DNA from: Micromonospora phaseoli
Lineage (GTDB): Bacteria > Actinomycetota > Actinomycetes > Mycobacteriales > Micromonosporaceae
NCBI RefSeq assembly: GCF_900109115.1
Contig: NZ_FNYV01000002.1
Coordinates: 310,001-374,000, forward strand
DNA: 64,000 nucleotides
Reading direction: 5' to 3'
The notes under the pieces are model-generated. The model was given only the letters and a program-made list of their open reading frames with translations, ran no database searches and was not told the DNA's origin. The first letter of the stretch is position 1. Each line of letters opens with the position of its first letter. This document shows, piece by piece, positions 12,344 through 21,439 of this stretch. The translations under genes and the position numbers were made by a program.

Positions 12344-13036
12344 CTAGGAGTTCGCCGGAGGCGAGGAACGTTGGCCGTAGACGTTCTGGTAGCGGTCGTA
12401 GAGGGCGTCGATGTCGGCCTGCGCCATCGGCACCGGCTGGCCCAGCACCCGCGCCAGGTGTGCGGTCCGGGCGACGTCCTCGCACATGACCGCGGCCTTG
12501 ACCGCGGCCCGGGCGTTGCCTCCGATGGTGAAGACGCCGTGGTTGCGCATCAGCACCGCTGGCGAGCGGTGGCCGGTGAGGGTGCTGACGATCCCCTTGC
12601 CGATGTCGTCACCGCCGATCAGCGCGAACGGCCCGACCGGGATCTCCCCACCGAACTCGTCGGCCTGTGCGGTCAGGTGGCACGGGATCGACTCACCACA
12701 CGCCGCCCAGGCGGTGGCGTACGTGCTGTGGGTGTGCACGACGCCGCCGACCTCCGGCATGGCCCGGTAGACGTAGGCGTGCGCCGCGGTGTCGCTCGAC
12801 GGTGACAACTCCCCCGCCACGGGTCGGCCGTCGAGGTCGCAGAGCACCATGTTCTCCGCCGAGAGGTCGTCGTAGTCGACACCGCTGGGCTTGATCACCA
12901 TGAGGTCGTGGCCGGGCACCCGCGCGGAGACGTTGCCCGCCGTCCAGGCGACCAGGTTGTACCGGGTCAGCTCAGCGTGCAGGCGGGCGACGCTCTCACG
13001 CAGCTCGTTCACCTGACGGGTCAGTTCGGCGTTCAT
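12344..13036 (-). CDS. araD: L-ribulose-5-phosphate 4-epimerase
   Basis: A 230-aa class II aldolase-family enzyme that makes D-xylulose 5-phosphate from L-ribulose 5-phosphate. The zinc-binding motif VVHTHSTYATAWA is at about 95-107 and the third His is in MRNHGVFTIG near 165. NLVAWTAGNVSARVPG and IKPSGVDYDDL are typical substrate-loop blocks. ATG at 13036 overlaps the araB stop (ATGA), so it is translationally coupled to araB. Length matches the family. Together with araB and araA it completes the pathway. Confidence 0.95.
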   Translation of the reverse strand: MNAELTRQVNELRESVARLHAELTRYNLVAWTAGNVSARVPGHDLMVIKPSGVDYDDLSAENMVLCDLDGRPVAGELSPSSDTAAHAYVYRAMPEVGGVVHTHSTYATAWAACGESIPCHLTAQADEFGGEIPVGPFALIGGDDIGKGIVSTLTGHRSPAVLMRNHGVFTIGGNARAAVKAAVMCEDVARTAHLARVLGQPVPMAQADIDALYDRYQNVYGQRSSPPANS

Positions 13037-14706
13037 GCCGACGCTCCCTTCCGTGCGGCGGCCTGCTCGACGGCCGTGTTCCGGATCGCCCGCAGACGCA
13101 GCATCACGTCGTTGGCGCCCCGACCGAAGTGGTCGTGCAGCGTCCGGTACTCGGCGTAGAGCGCGTCGTACGCGCGAACCCGGTCCGGGTCCGGCCGGTA
13201 GACCGCCTCCCGTACCCGGCCCATCGCCTGCGCGGCCTCCTGGATCGAGGGGTGCACGCCGGCGGCGACGGCGGCGTGGATGGCCGAGCCGAGCGCCGGT
13301 CCCTGCGCGGAGCCGATGATGCCGAGCGGCCGGTTGGTGACGTCGGCGTAGATCTGCATCAGCAGCTCGTTCGAGGTGAGGCCGCCAGCGATCACCAGAT
13401 CGTCGACCTTGACCCCCGCCTCGACGAAGGCCTCGATGATCATCCGTGTGCCGTACGCCGTCGCCTCCAGCAGGGCCCGGTAGATGTCCTCGGGCCGGGT
13501 GGCCAGGGTCAGGCCGATGATCATCCCGCTGAGATCGTGGTTCACCAGCAGCGACCGGTTGCCGTTCCACCAGTCGAGCGCGACCAGCCCGTGGGCGCCG
13601 ACCGGCTGGGCCGCGGCCAGCTCGGTGAGCCGCTCGTGCGAGTCCGTCCCGGCCGGGGCGGCGTGCTTGACGAACCACCCGAAGATGTCGCCGACACCGC
13701 TCTGCCCGGCCTCGTAGCCCCACGCGCCGGCGCTGATGCCGCCGTCGACCACGCCACACATGCCGGAAACCTCGGCCGGGTGGTTGCCGTTGACCACGTG
13801 ACAGGTGGAGGTGCCCATGATGGCCACCAGCCGACCGGGGTTGAGCGCCTGCGCGGAGGCCGCGGTGACGTGTGCGTCGACGTTGCCCACGGCGACGGCG
13901 ATCCCCGCCGGCAGGCCGGTCCAGCTGGCGGCGTGCGGGGCCAACTCGCCCGCCTTGGCGCCCAGCGGCATCAGCGGACCGTCCAGCTTGGCCACGAAGT
14001 CGCCGAACGCGGGGTTGAGCGCGGTCAGGTAGTCCACCGACGGATACTTGCCGTCCTGCATGATGCCCTTGTAGCCGGCCGTGCAGACGTTGCGTGTCTC
14101 GACGCCACAGAGCTGCCACACGATCCAGTCCGCGGCCTCGATGAAGCGCTCGGCCCGCCGGTAGACCTCCGGGTCCTCCTCCAGGATCTGCAGACCCTTG
14201 GCGAACTGCCATTCGGCGGAGATCTTGCCGCCGTAGCGGCCGATCCACGGCTCGCGGCGCTCGTGGGCGATCGCGTTGATCCGGTCGGCGTGCGGCTGGG
14301 CGGCGTGGTGCTTCCAGAGCTTCACCCAGGAGTGCGGGCGCTGACGCAGCTCCGGCACCTCGCACAGCGGGGTTCCGTCGGCGAGCGTGGGGAGCACCGT
14401 GCAGGCGGTGAAGTCGATGCCGACACCCACGACGTCGCCGGGGTCGATCCCGGCGGCGGCGACGGCCGCCGGCACGGCGTACCGCAGCACGTCGCGGTAG
14501 TCCTGAGGATCCTGCAACGCCCAGTCGGGCGGCAGCGGGGTGCCGTCATCCGGCAGGGCGGAGCTGATGACCGCGTTGCGGTACTCGTGCACCGCCGTCC
14601 CCAGCTCGGCACCGTCGCGGACCCGGACCACCAGGGCCCGCCCTGACAGGGTGCCGTAGTCGACGCCGACGACGTACCGGTCGTCTGCTTCGTCCACACC
14701 GCTCAT
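13033..14706 (-). CDS. araB: Ribulokinase
   Basis: A 557-aa FGGY-family kinase that phosphorylates L-ribulose. The N-terminus has the phosphate-binding VVGVDYGTLSGRALVV (about 11-26), followed by the ribulokinase blocks FTACTVLPTLADGTPLC, HAAQPHADRINAIA and GGKISAEWQFAKGLQIL; LVIAGGLTSNELLMQIYADV near 440 is the C-terminal FGGY signature. The start at ATG 14706 is set by GGAGGTG upstream; the frame is open 67 codons further but crosses the operator. A lac-like operator lies 30-43 bases upstream, which would block initiation of the whole operon. Confidence 0.96.
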   Translation of the reverse strand: MSGVDEADDRYVVGVDYGTLSGRALVVRVRDGAELGTAVHEYRNAVISSALPDDGTPLPPDWALQDPQDYRDVLRYAVPAAVAAAGIDPGDVVGVGIDFTACTVLPTLADGTPLCEVPELRQRPHSWVKLWKHHAAQPHADRINAIAHERREPWIGRYGGKISAEWQFAKGLQILEEDPEVYRRAERFIEAADWIVWQLCGVETRNVCTAGYKGIMQDGKYPSVDYLTALNPAFGDFVAKLDGPLMPLGAKAGELAPHAASWTGLPAGIAVAVGNVDAHVTAASAQALNPGRLVAIMGTSTCHVVNGNHPAEVSGMCGVVDGGISAGAWGYEAGQSGVGDIFGWFVKHAAPAGTDSHERLTELAAAQPVGAHGLVALDWWNGNRSLLVNHDLSGMIIGLTLATRPEDIYRALLEATAYGTRMIIEAFVEAGVKVDDLVIAGGLTSNELLMQIYADVTNRPLGIIGSAQGPALGSAIHAAVAAGVHPSIQEAAQAMGRVREAVYRPDPDRVRAYDALYAEYRTLHDHFGRGANDVMLRLRAIRNTAVEQAAARKGASA

Positions 14707-14735
14707 CTTCACCTCCGGCCGATGACAGCCCTCAG

Positions 14736-14749
14736 TGTTAACGCTCACA
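14736..14749. promoter_or_regulatory. Lac-like operator of the ara operon
   Basis: TGTTAACGCTCACA, 30 bases upstream of the araB start codon. It matches TGTTAGCGCTCACA before the ChvE-type operon at 13 of 14 positions. Confidence 0.8.
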
Positions 14750-15099
14750 TCAGGCGCCGTCAAGACACCTCCCGGCAACAGGTACGTAACGGAGCGCACC
14801 GTGACGCCGACCACCCCGACCGGCCGCTGGCGACACCGCCACCGACTCCTCTTTTCGCACCTCAACGTGGGTGCGTGCCGGCCACCGAAGGCGGCCGACA
14901 CGAACACCCGTCACGCCCCGCGACCGTCGCCGTCCGATCGGAAGGTCCATCCCTGGCGGCCGGGCACCCGCCGTCCCCGTTCCCGCCGCATACGCCGGGT
15001 ACCACTCCCGCGAGGCACCCGGCGGAGCGCACCCCGCCGCCCCGTCCGCCGGCGAAAGATCGACACCACCGTACGGCAGGCCGGGTGGTGGACACGAAA

Positions 15100-15111
15100 T
15101 TAGCGTTAACA
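15100..15111. promoter_or_regulatory. Lac-like operator in the araB/GH27 divergent region
   Basis: TTAGCGTTAACA; on the other strand it reads TGTTAACGCTAA, the same left half as the ara operator. It could serve either divergent promoter. Confidence 0.55.
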
Positions 15112-15291
15112 ACTCGGTTTCCTTGAAATGATCTTCTCGGCGGCCGGCTCGCCGGCATCGCAATCGGCACCCGGGTCACCGTCCGGCCGGAGAACTGCCC
15201 TGACGTGCTCGTTCAGGCGCAGGATGCCAACCGTCGTCGGATCCTGAGCAACCAGAAGCCCCAGTCGATCATCGGAGGCCGATTTACAGAA

Positions 15292-15324
15292 GTAGATGTC
15301 AGCGATAACATTGCCGACATCTAC
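15292..15324. promoter_or_regulatory. Lac-like operator within a 9-bp inverted repeat, upstream of GH27
   Basis: GTAGATGTC (15292-15300) and GACATCTAC (15316-15324) are perfect complements around a 15-base centre. TGTCAGCGATAACA at 15297-15310 matches the operator consensus at 13 of 14 positions and overlaps the left arm. It lies about 240 bases upstream of the GH27 start. Confidence 0.65.
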
Positions 15325-15564
15325 GCGCCATCTGCCCGGGTGGACGACCGCACCGGACACGGCTGGCGCGGCGACAGTGACGGCCAGCTCGATTCGCGCG
15401 CGCACCGTCGGCGGCAGGCATCCCCGCCACGGTCCGGTGGCTCCCGTCCGACCGGCGACGAGCAGGCGACGCCTGATCTGCCCTTCGCCTTCCGACGACA
15501 CCTGTGCTCCCCCGCCACTCGTGGATGGTCACCCAACGAACAGCACGTCTCCAAGGAGGTTCGA

Positions 15565-17214
15565 ATGCGCGTACGACCACGATGGTTGGCCGTCCTGAGT
15601 GTCCTGATGTTGACGCTCGCCACGGTCGTCGTCGACGGGTTCCACTCCCCGAAACCCGCGCAGGCGCTGAACAACGGCGTGGCCCGCACTCCCCCCATGG
15701 GGTGGAACACCTGGAACACCTTCGGTTGCAACATCAACGAAACGCTGATCCGGCAGATGGCCGACACCATCGTGGCCAACGGGATGCGGGACCTCGGCTA
15801 CAAGTACGTCGTCGTCGACGACTGCTGGTTCAACCCGAACCGCGACGCGCAGGGCAACCTGCAGGCCGACCCGGGCCGTTTCCCCAGCGGCATGAAGGCG
15901 CTCGGCGACTACCTGCACGCCCGTGGCCTGCTCTTCGGCCTCTACCAGGTGCCGAGGGAGAAGACCTGCGCCCAGTACTTCGGGGCGTGGCCCGGCTCCA
16001 CCGGCAGCCTCGGACACGAGTACCAGGACGCCCGGCAGTTCGCCGCCTGGGGGGTCGACTTCCTCAAGTACGACTGGTGCTCGCCCTGGGGCACCATCAA
16101 CGACCAGATCGCGGGCTTCGCCCTGATGCGTGACGCCCTCGCGGCCACCGGCCGGCCGATCGTCTACAGCATCAACCCGAACAGCATCCACGAGAAGACC
16201 GGCCCGCAGCGCAACTGGGGCGACGTGGCCAACATGTGGCGGACCACCGAGGACATCACCAACTCGTGGAACACCGGTCAGACCAACGGCTACCCGATGG
16301 GCATCCAGAACATCGTCAACGTCAACGTGCCGATCGCGTCGTACGCCTCGCCGGGCTCGTTCAACGACCCGGACATGCTCGTGGTCGGCAACGGTGGGAT
16401 GACCGACACCGAGATGCGCAGCCACTTCGCCCTCTGGTCGATCATGGCCGCACCGCTGATCGCCGGCAACGACATCCGCAACGCCAACGCGGCGACGTTG
16501 AACATCCTGCGGAACCAGAACCTGATCGCCATCAACCAGGATCCGCTCGCGTTGCAGGCGGTGCAGGTGTCCAACGACGGCACCCGCCGGGTGCTGGCCA
16601 AGCGGCTGGCCAACGGCGACGTCGCCGTCGCCCTGCTGAACCAGGGCAGCTCGACCACCACCGTCGCCACCACCGCGGCGGCGATCGGCAAGTCGGGCAG
16701 TTCGTTCACCCTGCTCGACGCCTGGACCAACGGCACCTCGACCAGCACCGGTGCCATCTCGGCCAGCGTGCCGGCGCACGGCACGGTGGTGTACCGGGTC
16801 AGCGGTGGCGGGACGACCAACCCGCCGACGCCGACCACCTTCCGGCTGCGCAGCGAGTCGTCCGGCCGCTGTCTGGACGTCAACAACGGTGGCACCGCCA
16901 ACGGCACCGCGACGTTGATCTGGGACTGCCACGGCGGCAGCAACCAGAGCTTCACCCAGAGCGGTCAGGCCCTTCAGGTGCTCGGCAAGTGCCTCGACAT
17001 CTCGACGAACGCGACCGCCGGCACGCCGGTGCAGATATGGGACTGCAACGGCGGCACCAACCAGCAGTGGACCTTCAACGGCAACGGCACCATCAGCAGT
17101 GTCCGCTTTCCCAACCTCTGCCTGGACGTCAACAACAACGGGACCGCCAACGGGACCACCGTGCTCGTCTGGAGCTGCCATACCGCCGCCAACCAGCGAT
17201 GGAGCCGCGCCTGA
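15565..17214 (+). CDS. Secreted GH27 alpha-galactosidase with C-terminal ricin-type lectin module (CBM13)
   Basis: A 549-aa secreted enzyme that should release terminal alpha-galactose, for example from galactomannan or arabinogalactan. Residues 1-34 are a signal peptide. The GH27 barrel begins at RTPPMGWNTWNTFGC (41-55); the nucleophile is Asp170 in FLKYDWC and the acid/base Asp230 in RTTEDITNSW, by alignment with human alpha-galactosidase A Asp170 and Asp231. FNDPDMLVVGNGG follows. Residues about 424-549 form a ricin-B module with LDV, WDC and QWTF/QRW repeats. Start fixed by AAGGAGG at 15553-15559. It is divergent from araB and carries lac-like operators upstream. Confidence 0.94.
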   Translation: MRVRPRWLAVLSVLMLTLATVVVDGFHSPKPAQALNNGVARTPPMGWNTWNTFGCNINETLIRQMADTIVANGMRDLGYKYVVVDDCWFNPNRDAQGNLQADPGRFPSGMKALGDYLHARGLLFGLYQVPREKTCAQYFGAWPGSTGSLGHEYQDARQFAAWGVDFLKYDWCSPWGTINDQIAGFALMRDALAATGRPIVYSINPNSIHEKTGPQRNWGDVANMWRTTEDITNSWNTGQTNGYPMGIQNIVNVNVPIASYASPGSFNDPDMLVVGNGGMTDTEMRSHFALWSIMAAPLIAGNDIRNANAATLNILRNQNLIAINQDPLALQAVQVSNDGTRRVLAKRLANGDVAVALLNQGSSTTTVATTAAAIGKSGSSFTLLDAWTNGTSTSTGAISASVPAHGTVVYRVSGGGTTNPPTPTTFRLRSESSGRCLDVNNGGTANGTATLIWDCHGGSNQSFTQSGQALQVLGKCLDISTNATAGTPVQIWDCNGGTNQQWTFNGNGTISSVRFPNLCLDVNNNGTANGTTVLVWSCHTAANQRWSRA

Positions 17215-17223
17215 TCTCCTGCT

Positions 17224-17257
17224 CGCCGGCGTTGACCCCGACGGGTCAGCGCCGGCG
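17224..17257. terminator. Bidirectional terminator overlapping the ROK gene end
   Basis: CGCCGGCGTTGACCC (17224-17238) pairs with GGGTCAGCGCCGGCG (17243-17257), 15 pairs including one T-G wobble and a 4-nt loop. It ends GH27 and overlaps the ROK stop codon at 17246. Confidence 0.7.
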
Positions 17258-18442
17258 GGCCGAGGCGGCGAGCAGGCCCAACGGGTCGGCGAGCAGCGGG
17301 GCGAAGCCGAGTTCGGCCGCACCGACCAGAGTCGCGTCGCCGCCGAGGGCCGCGGTGCGCAGCCGTACCTGTTCCCGAGCGACCGGCAGCACGTTGCGGC
17401 AGATCCGCCCGCGTACCTGCGACGCCACGCCGGGATACAGGTCACACAGCATCCCGCCGAAGATCACCATTCCCGGGTTGAACAGATTGATCAGGTTCGC
17501 CACGCCGATGCCGAGCCAGTCGCCGACGCGGCGCAGCGCCTCCCGGGCCATCGGGTCACCGCGGTCGGCGTCGTCGACCACGGATCGGATCGCGTCCCGG
17601 CCGAACAGCTCGGCCGGCCGACCGGCGGCGTCGAGCAGGGCCCGCTCACCGACCTCCGCCTCCAGGCAGCCGGACGAGCCGCAGCCGCAGGGCCGACCGT
17701 CGTACGGGTTGACCACCATGTGCCCCAGCTCGCAGCCGTAGCCGCCGTCGCCGCCCAGCAGTCGCCCGCCGACGATGATGCCACCGCCGACACCGACATC
17801 GCCGTGCAGGTAGACGAGGTTGTCGAGGCCGACACCGGCCCCGCGTTGCTGCTCGGCCTGCGCGCCGAGGTGAGCCTCGTTGCCCACCGCCACGGGCAGG
17901 CCGAGCCCGAGGCGGCGGCCGAGTTCGACCCCGAACGCCTGGTCCACCCAGCCCAGGTCCGGCCCGAAACGCACCATGCCGTCGCCGGGCCGGATCATGC
18001 CGCAGTACGAGGCGCCCACACCCACACAGGTCGCCTCCGGCCCGGCCGCGCGGTGCAGCTGACGACCGAAGTGGGCGAGGACCTCGGCCACCCGATGCAG
18101 GTCTGGTCCGGCGCGCGGGCGCGCCGCCTCCCGACGCTCCAGGATGGATCCGCCGAGCCCGACGCGGGCGGCGACCAGCCGGTCCACCGCGACATCGAAG
18201 GCCAGCACGTAGCACCGGTCCGTCGGCCGGACCAGCAGCGAGGGCCGGCCGGCGCGCCCGGTGTCCGGGGGCGGCTCCTCCTGGACCAGGCCCACCCGGG
18301 TCAGCTCGGTGGTCAGAGCCATGATGGTGCTGCGATTGAGGCCCATCCGCTCGGCCAGCCCGGCGCGGGACACCGGACCACCGAGGTGCACGTGCCGCAG
18401 CAGCGTGCCGGCGTTGCGTCGGCGGATCGCCTCCTGGACCAC
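17246..18442 (-). CDS. ROK-family transcriptional regulator (XylR/NagC-like)
   Basis: A 398-aa regulator with an N-terminal winged helix (VSRAGLAERMGLNRSTIMALTTELTRVGLV) and a C-terminal ROK sugar-kinase-like domain. The ROK zinc motif CGCGSSGC is present, as are the phosphate-loop-like DVGVGGGIIVGG and NPGMVIFGGML. I choose GTG 18442, which has GGAGG five bases upstream; a TTG at 18502 in the same frame lacks an RBS. It lies 120 bases behind the MmsB-like permease gene on the same strand, so it probably belongs to that operon and may sense its imported sugar (xylose or glucose by family analogy). Confidence 0.88.
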   Translation of the reverse strand: MVQEAIRRRNAGTLLRHVHLGGPVSRAGLAERMGLNRSTIMALTTELTRVGLVQEEPPPDTGRAGRPSLLVRPTDRCYVLAFDVAVDRLVAARVGLGGSILERREAARPRAGPDLHRVAEVLAHFGRQLHRAAGPEATCVGVGASYCGMIRPGDGMVRFGPDLGWVDQAFGVELGRRLGLGLPVAVGNEAHLGAQAEQQRGAGVGLDNLVYLHGDVGVGGGIIVGGRLLGGDGGYGCELGHMVVNPYDGRPCGCGSSGCLEAEVGERALLDAAGRPAELFGRDAIRSVVDDADRGDPMAREALRRVGDWLGIGVANLINLFNPGMVIFGGMLCDLYPGVASQVRGRICRNVLPVAREQVRLRTAALGGDATLVGAAELGFAPLLADPLGLLAASARRR

Positions 18443-18562
18443 TCCGACCTCCGGCGTCAGGCCGCGATGGGACGGACATCTGACGCGAGGGAGTGTTTCC
18501 AAGACCTGACAGCGACGTCAAGCGTGGGCCGACCGGCCCCGGTCGGCCCACCGGCGAACCCG

Positions 18563-19810
18563 TCAGCGGCTCGCGCCAGCACGTCGCTTGTTGTAGACGT
18601 CGAAGGCCACGGCGATCAGCAGCACCAGGCCCTTGACCACCGACTGCAACGACTGGTCCACGCCCATCAACTGCATGCCGTTGCTCATCACCGCCATGAT
18701 CAGGCCGCCTACCATGGCACCCACGACGGTGCCCACGCCACCGGTGACCGCCGCGCCGCCGATGAAGGCCGCGGCGATCGCGTCGAGCTCGAACATGTTG
18801 CCGGCCGCGGGCTGTGCGCCGTTGGAGCGCGACGAGAAGATGATGCCCGCCACGGCGGACAGGAAGCCCATGTTGACGAAGATCCAGAAGTTGACGGTGC
18901 GGACCTTCACGCCTGACAACATCGCCGCGGAGAGGTTGCCGCCGATCGCGTAGACCTGCCGGCCGAAGACGGTGCGGCGGGTGAGCAGGCCGTAGACGAG
19001 CACCAGCGCCGCGAGGATGATCAGCACGATCGGCAGACCGCGCGCGTGCGCCAACTGCCAGGCGAAGTACATGACCACGGCGCCGACCAGTGTCATCCGC
19101 GCGACGAACAGCGCGAACGACTCGACCGGCTGCTGGTACCGGATGCGCGCGACCCGGGTACGGAAGCAGCTCACCACGTAGCCGGCCACCCCGATCGCAC
19201 CGATGAGCAGGGTGAAGGCGTCGTAGCCGTCGCCGCCGATCAGGCCGTTGAGGAAGCCGGCGGCGATCCGGTTGTACTCGGCCGGGAACGGCGACAGCGA
19301 GATGTTGTCGAGCACCCGCAGGGTGAGGCCGCGGAACAGCAGCATGCCGGCCAGGGTCACGATGAAGGCCGGAATGCCGACGTACGCCACCCAGAAGCCG
19401 TGCCAGGCACCGACCGCGATTCCGACGGCCAGGGCGGCCAGCACGCCGACCCACCACGGATGGCCCTGCCGGATGACGACCACGGCGGAGACCGCGCCGG
19501 TCAGGGCGACCACCGAGCCGACCGAGAGGTCGATGTGCCCGCCGATGATCACGATGACCATGCCGATCGCGAGCACGAGGATGTAGGAGTACTGCAGGAC
19601 GATGTTGGTGATGTTGCCCGGGCTCAGCGAGAGGCCGTCGGTCAGGAACGCGAAGAGCGCGACGATCACGACGAGGGCGACGAAGATCCCGCTCTGCCGC
19701 AGATTGTTCATGATCAGCGTACGGGGATCGCTGGTACCCACGTGCAGCGCGGCGGCGGGTACGCTCTCGGTCGGCTTCTTGCCCGCCGCCGACGGCTTGG
19801 TGCTGGTCAT
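18563..19810 (-). CDS. Sugar ABC transporter permease, MmsB/GguB/XylH-like
   Basis: A 415-aa CUT2 permease longer than the YtfT class. It shows [25 protein letters not shown] near 100, [20 protein letters not shown], and [22 protein letters not shown] near the end, with about ten hydrophobic segments. Start ATG 19810 overlaps the ATPase stop (ATGA). Together with the ATPase and binding protein it forms the multiple-monosaccharide importer known from Agrobacterium (ChvE-GguAB), which accepts xylose, arabinose, glucose and galactose. Confidence 0.9.
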   Translation of the reverse strand: MTSTKPSAAGKKPTESVPAAALHVGTSDPRTLIMNNLRQSGIFVALVVIVALFAFLTDGLSLSPGNITNIVLQYSYILVLAIGMVIVIIGGHIDLSVGSVVALTGAVSAVVVIRQGHPWWVGVLAALAVGIAVGAWHGFWVAYVGIPAFIVTLAGMLLFRGLTLRVLDNISLSPFPAEYNRIAAGFLNGLIGGDGYDAFTLLIGAIGVAGYVVSCFRTRVARIRYQQPVESFALFVARMTLVGAVVMYFAWQLAHARGLPIVLIILAALVLVYGLLTRRTVFGRQVYAIGGNLSAAMLSGVKVRTVNFWIFVNMGFLSAVAGIIFSSRSNGAQPAAGNMFELDAIAAAFIGGAAVTGGVGTVVGAMVGGLIMAVMSNGMQLMGVDQSLQSVVKGLVLLIAVAFDVYNKRRAGASR

Positions 19811-21345
19811 CCGACGGTTTCCTTGTCCTTCGCCATGAGTTCCATGAGCTTCTCCTGGGTCGCCTGCGCGACCGGCAGCACGCCGGTGATGCGGCCCGCG
19901 GACATCGTGTAGATGCGGTCGCACATGCCGAGCAGCTCGGGCAGTTCCGAGGAGATGATGATGACCGCCTTGCCCTCGGCGACCAACCGGTTGACGATCG
20001 TGTAGATCTCAAACTTCGCCCCGACGTCGATGCCCCGGGTCGGCTCGTCCAGGATCAGCACGTCGGGGTCGGTGAACAACCACTTCGACAGGACGACCTT
20101 CTGCTGGTTGCCACCGGAGAGCTTGCCCACGACCGACATCACGCTCGGCGCCTTGATGTTCATGTCGCGCCGGCTCGTCTCGGCGACCTTGATCTCCTCG
20201 TTGTCGTGCACCCAGCCGAAACGGGCGAGCCGGCGCAGCCCGGCCGCCGAGATGTTACGCCGGATGTCCTCGATGAGGTTGAGCCCGAAGCGCTTGCGGT
20301 CCTCCGTCGCGTACGCGATGCCGTTGCGAATCGCCTCCGCGACGGAGCGTGTCCTGATCTGCTTTCCGTGCATGAAAAGCCGGCCGGTGATGTCCCGGCC
20401 GTACGACCGTCCGAACACGCTCATGGCGAATTCGGTACGCCCGGCACCCATCAGCCCGGCGATGCCGACCACCTCGCCGGCGCGTACGTCGAGGCTGGCG
20501 CCGTCGACGACGAGGCGGTCCTGGCTCGGGTGGCGCACCGACCAGTCCTCGATCCGCAGCACCTCCTCGCCGGGCGACGAGACCCGGTCGGGGTAGAAGC
20601 TCTCCAGGTCCCGGCCGACCATGCCGCGGATGATCCGCTCCTGGGTCACCTCGCCCGAACGCATTTCGAGGTGCTCCACCGTCTGCCCGTCCCGCAGCAC
20701 CGTGGTCGAGTCGGCGATCGAGGTGATCTCGTTCAGCTTGTGCGAGATCATGATGCAGGTGATGCCCTGGTCGCGGAGCCGGCGCATCAGGTCGAGCAGG
20801 TGCGCGGAGTCGACGTCGTTGAGCGCGGCGGTCGGCTCGTCGAGGATGAGCAGCCGGACCTTCTTGGAGATCGCCTTGGCGATCTCCACCAGCTGCTGCT
20901 TTCCGACCCCGAGCTGCACGACGGGCGTGACCGGGTTCTCGGGCAGCCCGACCGAGGCGAGCAACTTGGCGGCCTCGGCGTTGGTGCGGTTCCAGTCGAT
21001 CAGCCCGGCGGGACCGCGCTGTTCGTTGCCGAGAAAGATGTTCTCGGCGATCGACAGGTACGGCACCAGGGCGAGCTCCTGGTGGATGATGACGACGCCC
21101 CGGTGCTCGCTGTCGCGGATGCCCCTGAAGTGCACCGGCTCGCCGTCGAGAAGGATGTCACCGTCGTAGCTGCCGGACGGGTAGACGCCCGAGAGCACTT
21201 TCATCAGGGTGGATTTTCCAGCGCCGTTCTCGCCGCAGATGGCGTGGATCTCTCCACGGCGTACGGCGAGTGAGACGTCCTGGAGCGCCGCCACCCCCGG
21301 GAAGGTCTTGGTGATGCGACGCATCTCGAGGATGTTGTCGTCCAT
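19807..21345 (-). CDS. Sugar ABC transporter ATP-binding protein, MmsA/GguA/XylG-like
   Basis: A 512-aa ATPase with two NBDs. The first Walker A is [10 protein letters not shown] near residue 38; [33 protein letters not shown] and the second-half [15 protein letters not shown] and [19 protein letters not shown] are complete. The insert [26 protein letters not shown] is typical of the GguA/XylG group. I start at ATG 21345 (AGGACGG upstream); a GTG two codons earlier is too close to that site. Confidence 0.92.
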   Translation of the reverse strand: MDDNILEMRRITKTFPGVAALQDVSLAVRRGEIHAICGENGAGKSTLMKVLSGVYPSGSYDGDILLDGEPVHFRGIRDSEHRGVVIIHQELALVPYLSIAENIFLGNEQRGPAGLIDWNRTNAEAAKLLASVGLPENPVTPVVQLGVGKQQLVEIAKAISKKVRLLILDEPTAALNDVDSAHLLDLMRRLRDQGITCIMISHKLNEITSIADSTTVLRDGQTVEHLEMRSGEVTQERIIRGMVGRDLESFYPDRVSSPGEEVLRIEDWSVRHPSQDRLVVDGASLDVRAGEVVGIAGLMGAGRTEFAMSVFGRSYGRDITGRLFMHGKQIRTRSVAEAIRNGIAYATEDRKRFGLNLIEDIRRNISAAGLRRLARFGWVHDNEEIKVAETSRRDMNIKAPSVMSVVGKLSGGNQQKVVLSKWLFTDPDVLILDEPTRGIDVGAKFEIYTIVNRLVAEGKAVIIISSELPELLGMCDRIYTMSAGRITGVLPVAQATQEKLMELMAKDKETVG

Positions 21346-21396
21346 GCTCACCGTCCTGGCGGTCTAGATCGTCCTGAGTGGCCGGTTCGTGCCGGG

Positions 21397-21424
21397 CCCG
21401 GCGGCGGCGTGCACCGCCGCCGGG
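21397..21424. terminator. Hairpin between the ChvE-type SBP gene and its ATPase gene
   Basis: CCCGGCGGCGG (21397-21407) pairs with CCGCCGCCGGG (21414-21424), 11 bp with a 6-nt loop. It sits 16 bases after the binding protein stop, in the same relative place as the 24-bp hairpin of the ara transporter. Confidence 0.7.
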
Positions 21425-21439
21425 ACCCGAGGATTGCCG

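Larger units (their letters stand above)
14707..15564. other. Divergent control region between araB and the GH27 gene
   Basis: 858 bases without a gene I can support. It holds three lac-like sites (14736-14749, 15100-15111, 15297-15310), the last inside a 9-bp inverted repeat. A minus-strand frame (15106-15501) and a plus-strand frame (14735-15103) are open but show no RBS, family resemblance or consistent codon pattern. Confidence 0.55.

Noticed and set aside
12344..14365. 673-codon frame ending in AraD
   Set aside because: The upstream part is a shadow of araB; AraD starts at 13036 by ATGA coupling.
15106..15501. 131-codon minus-strand frame in the araB/GH27 control region
   Set aside because: Crosses the operator palindrome, has no RBS and resembles no family; kept as intergenic.
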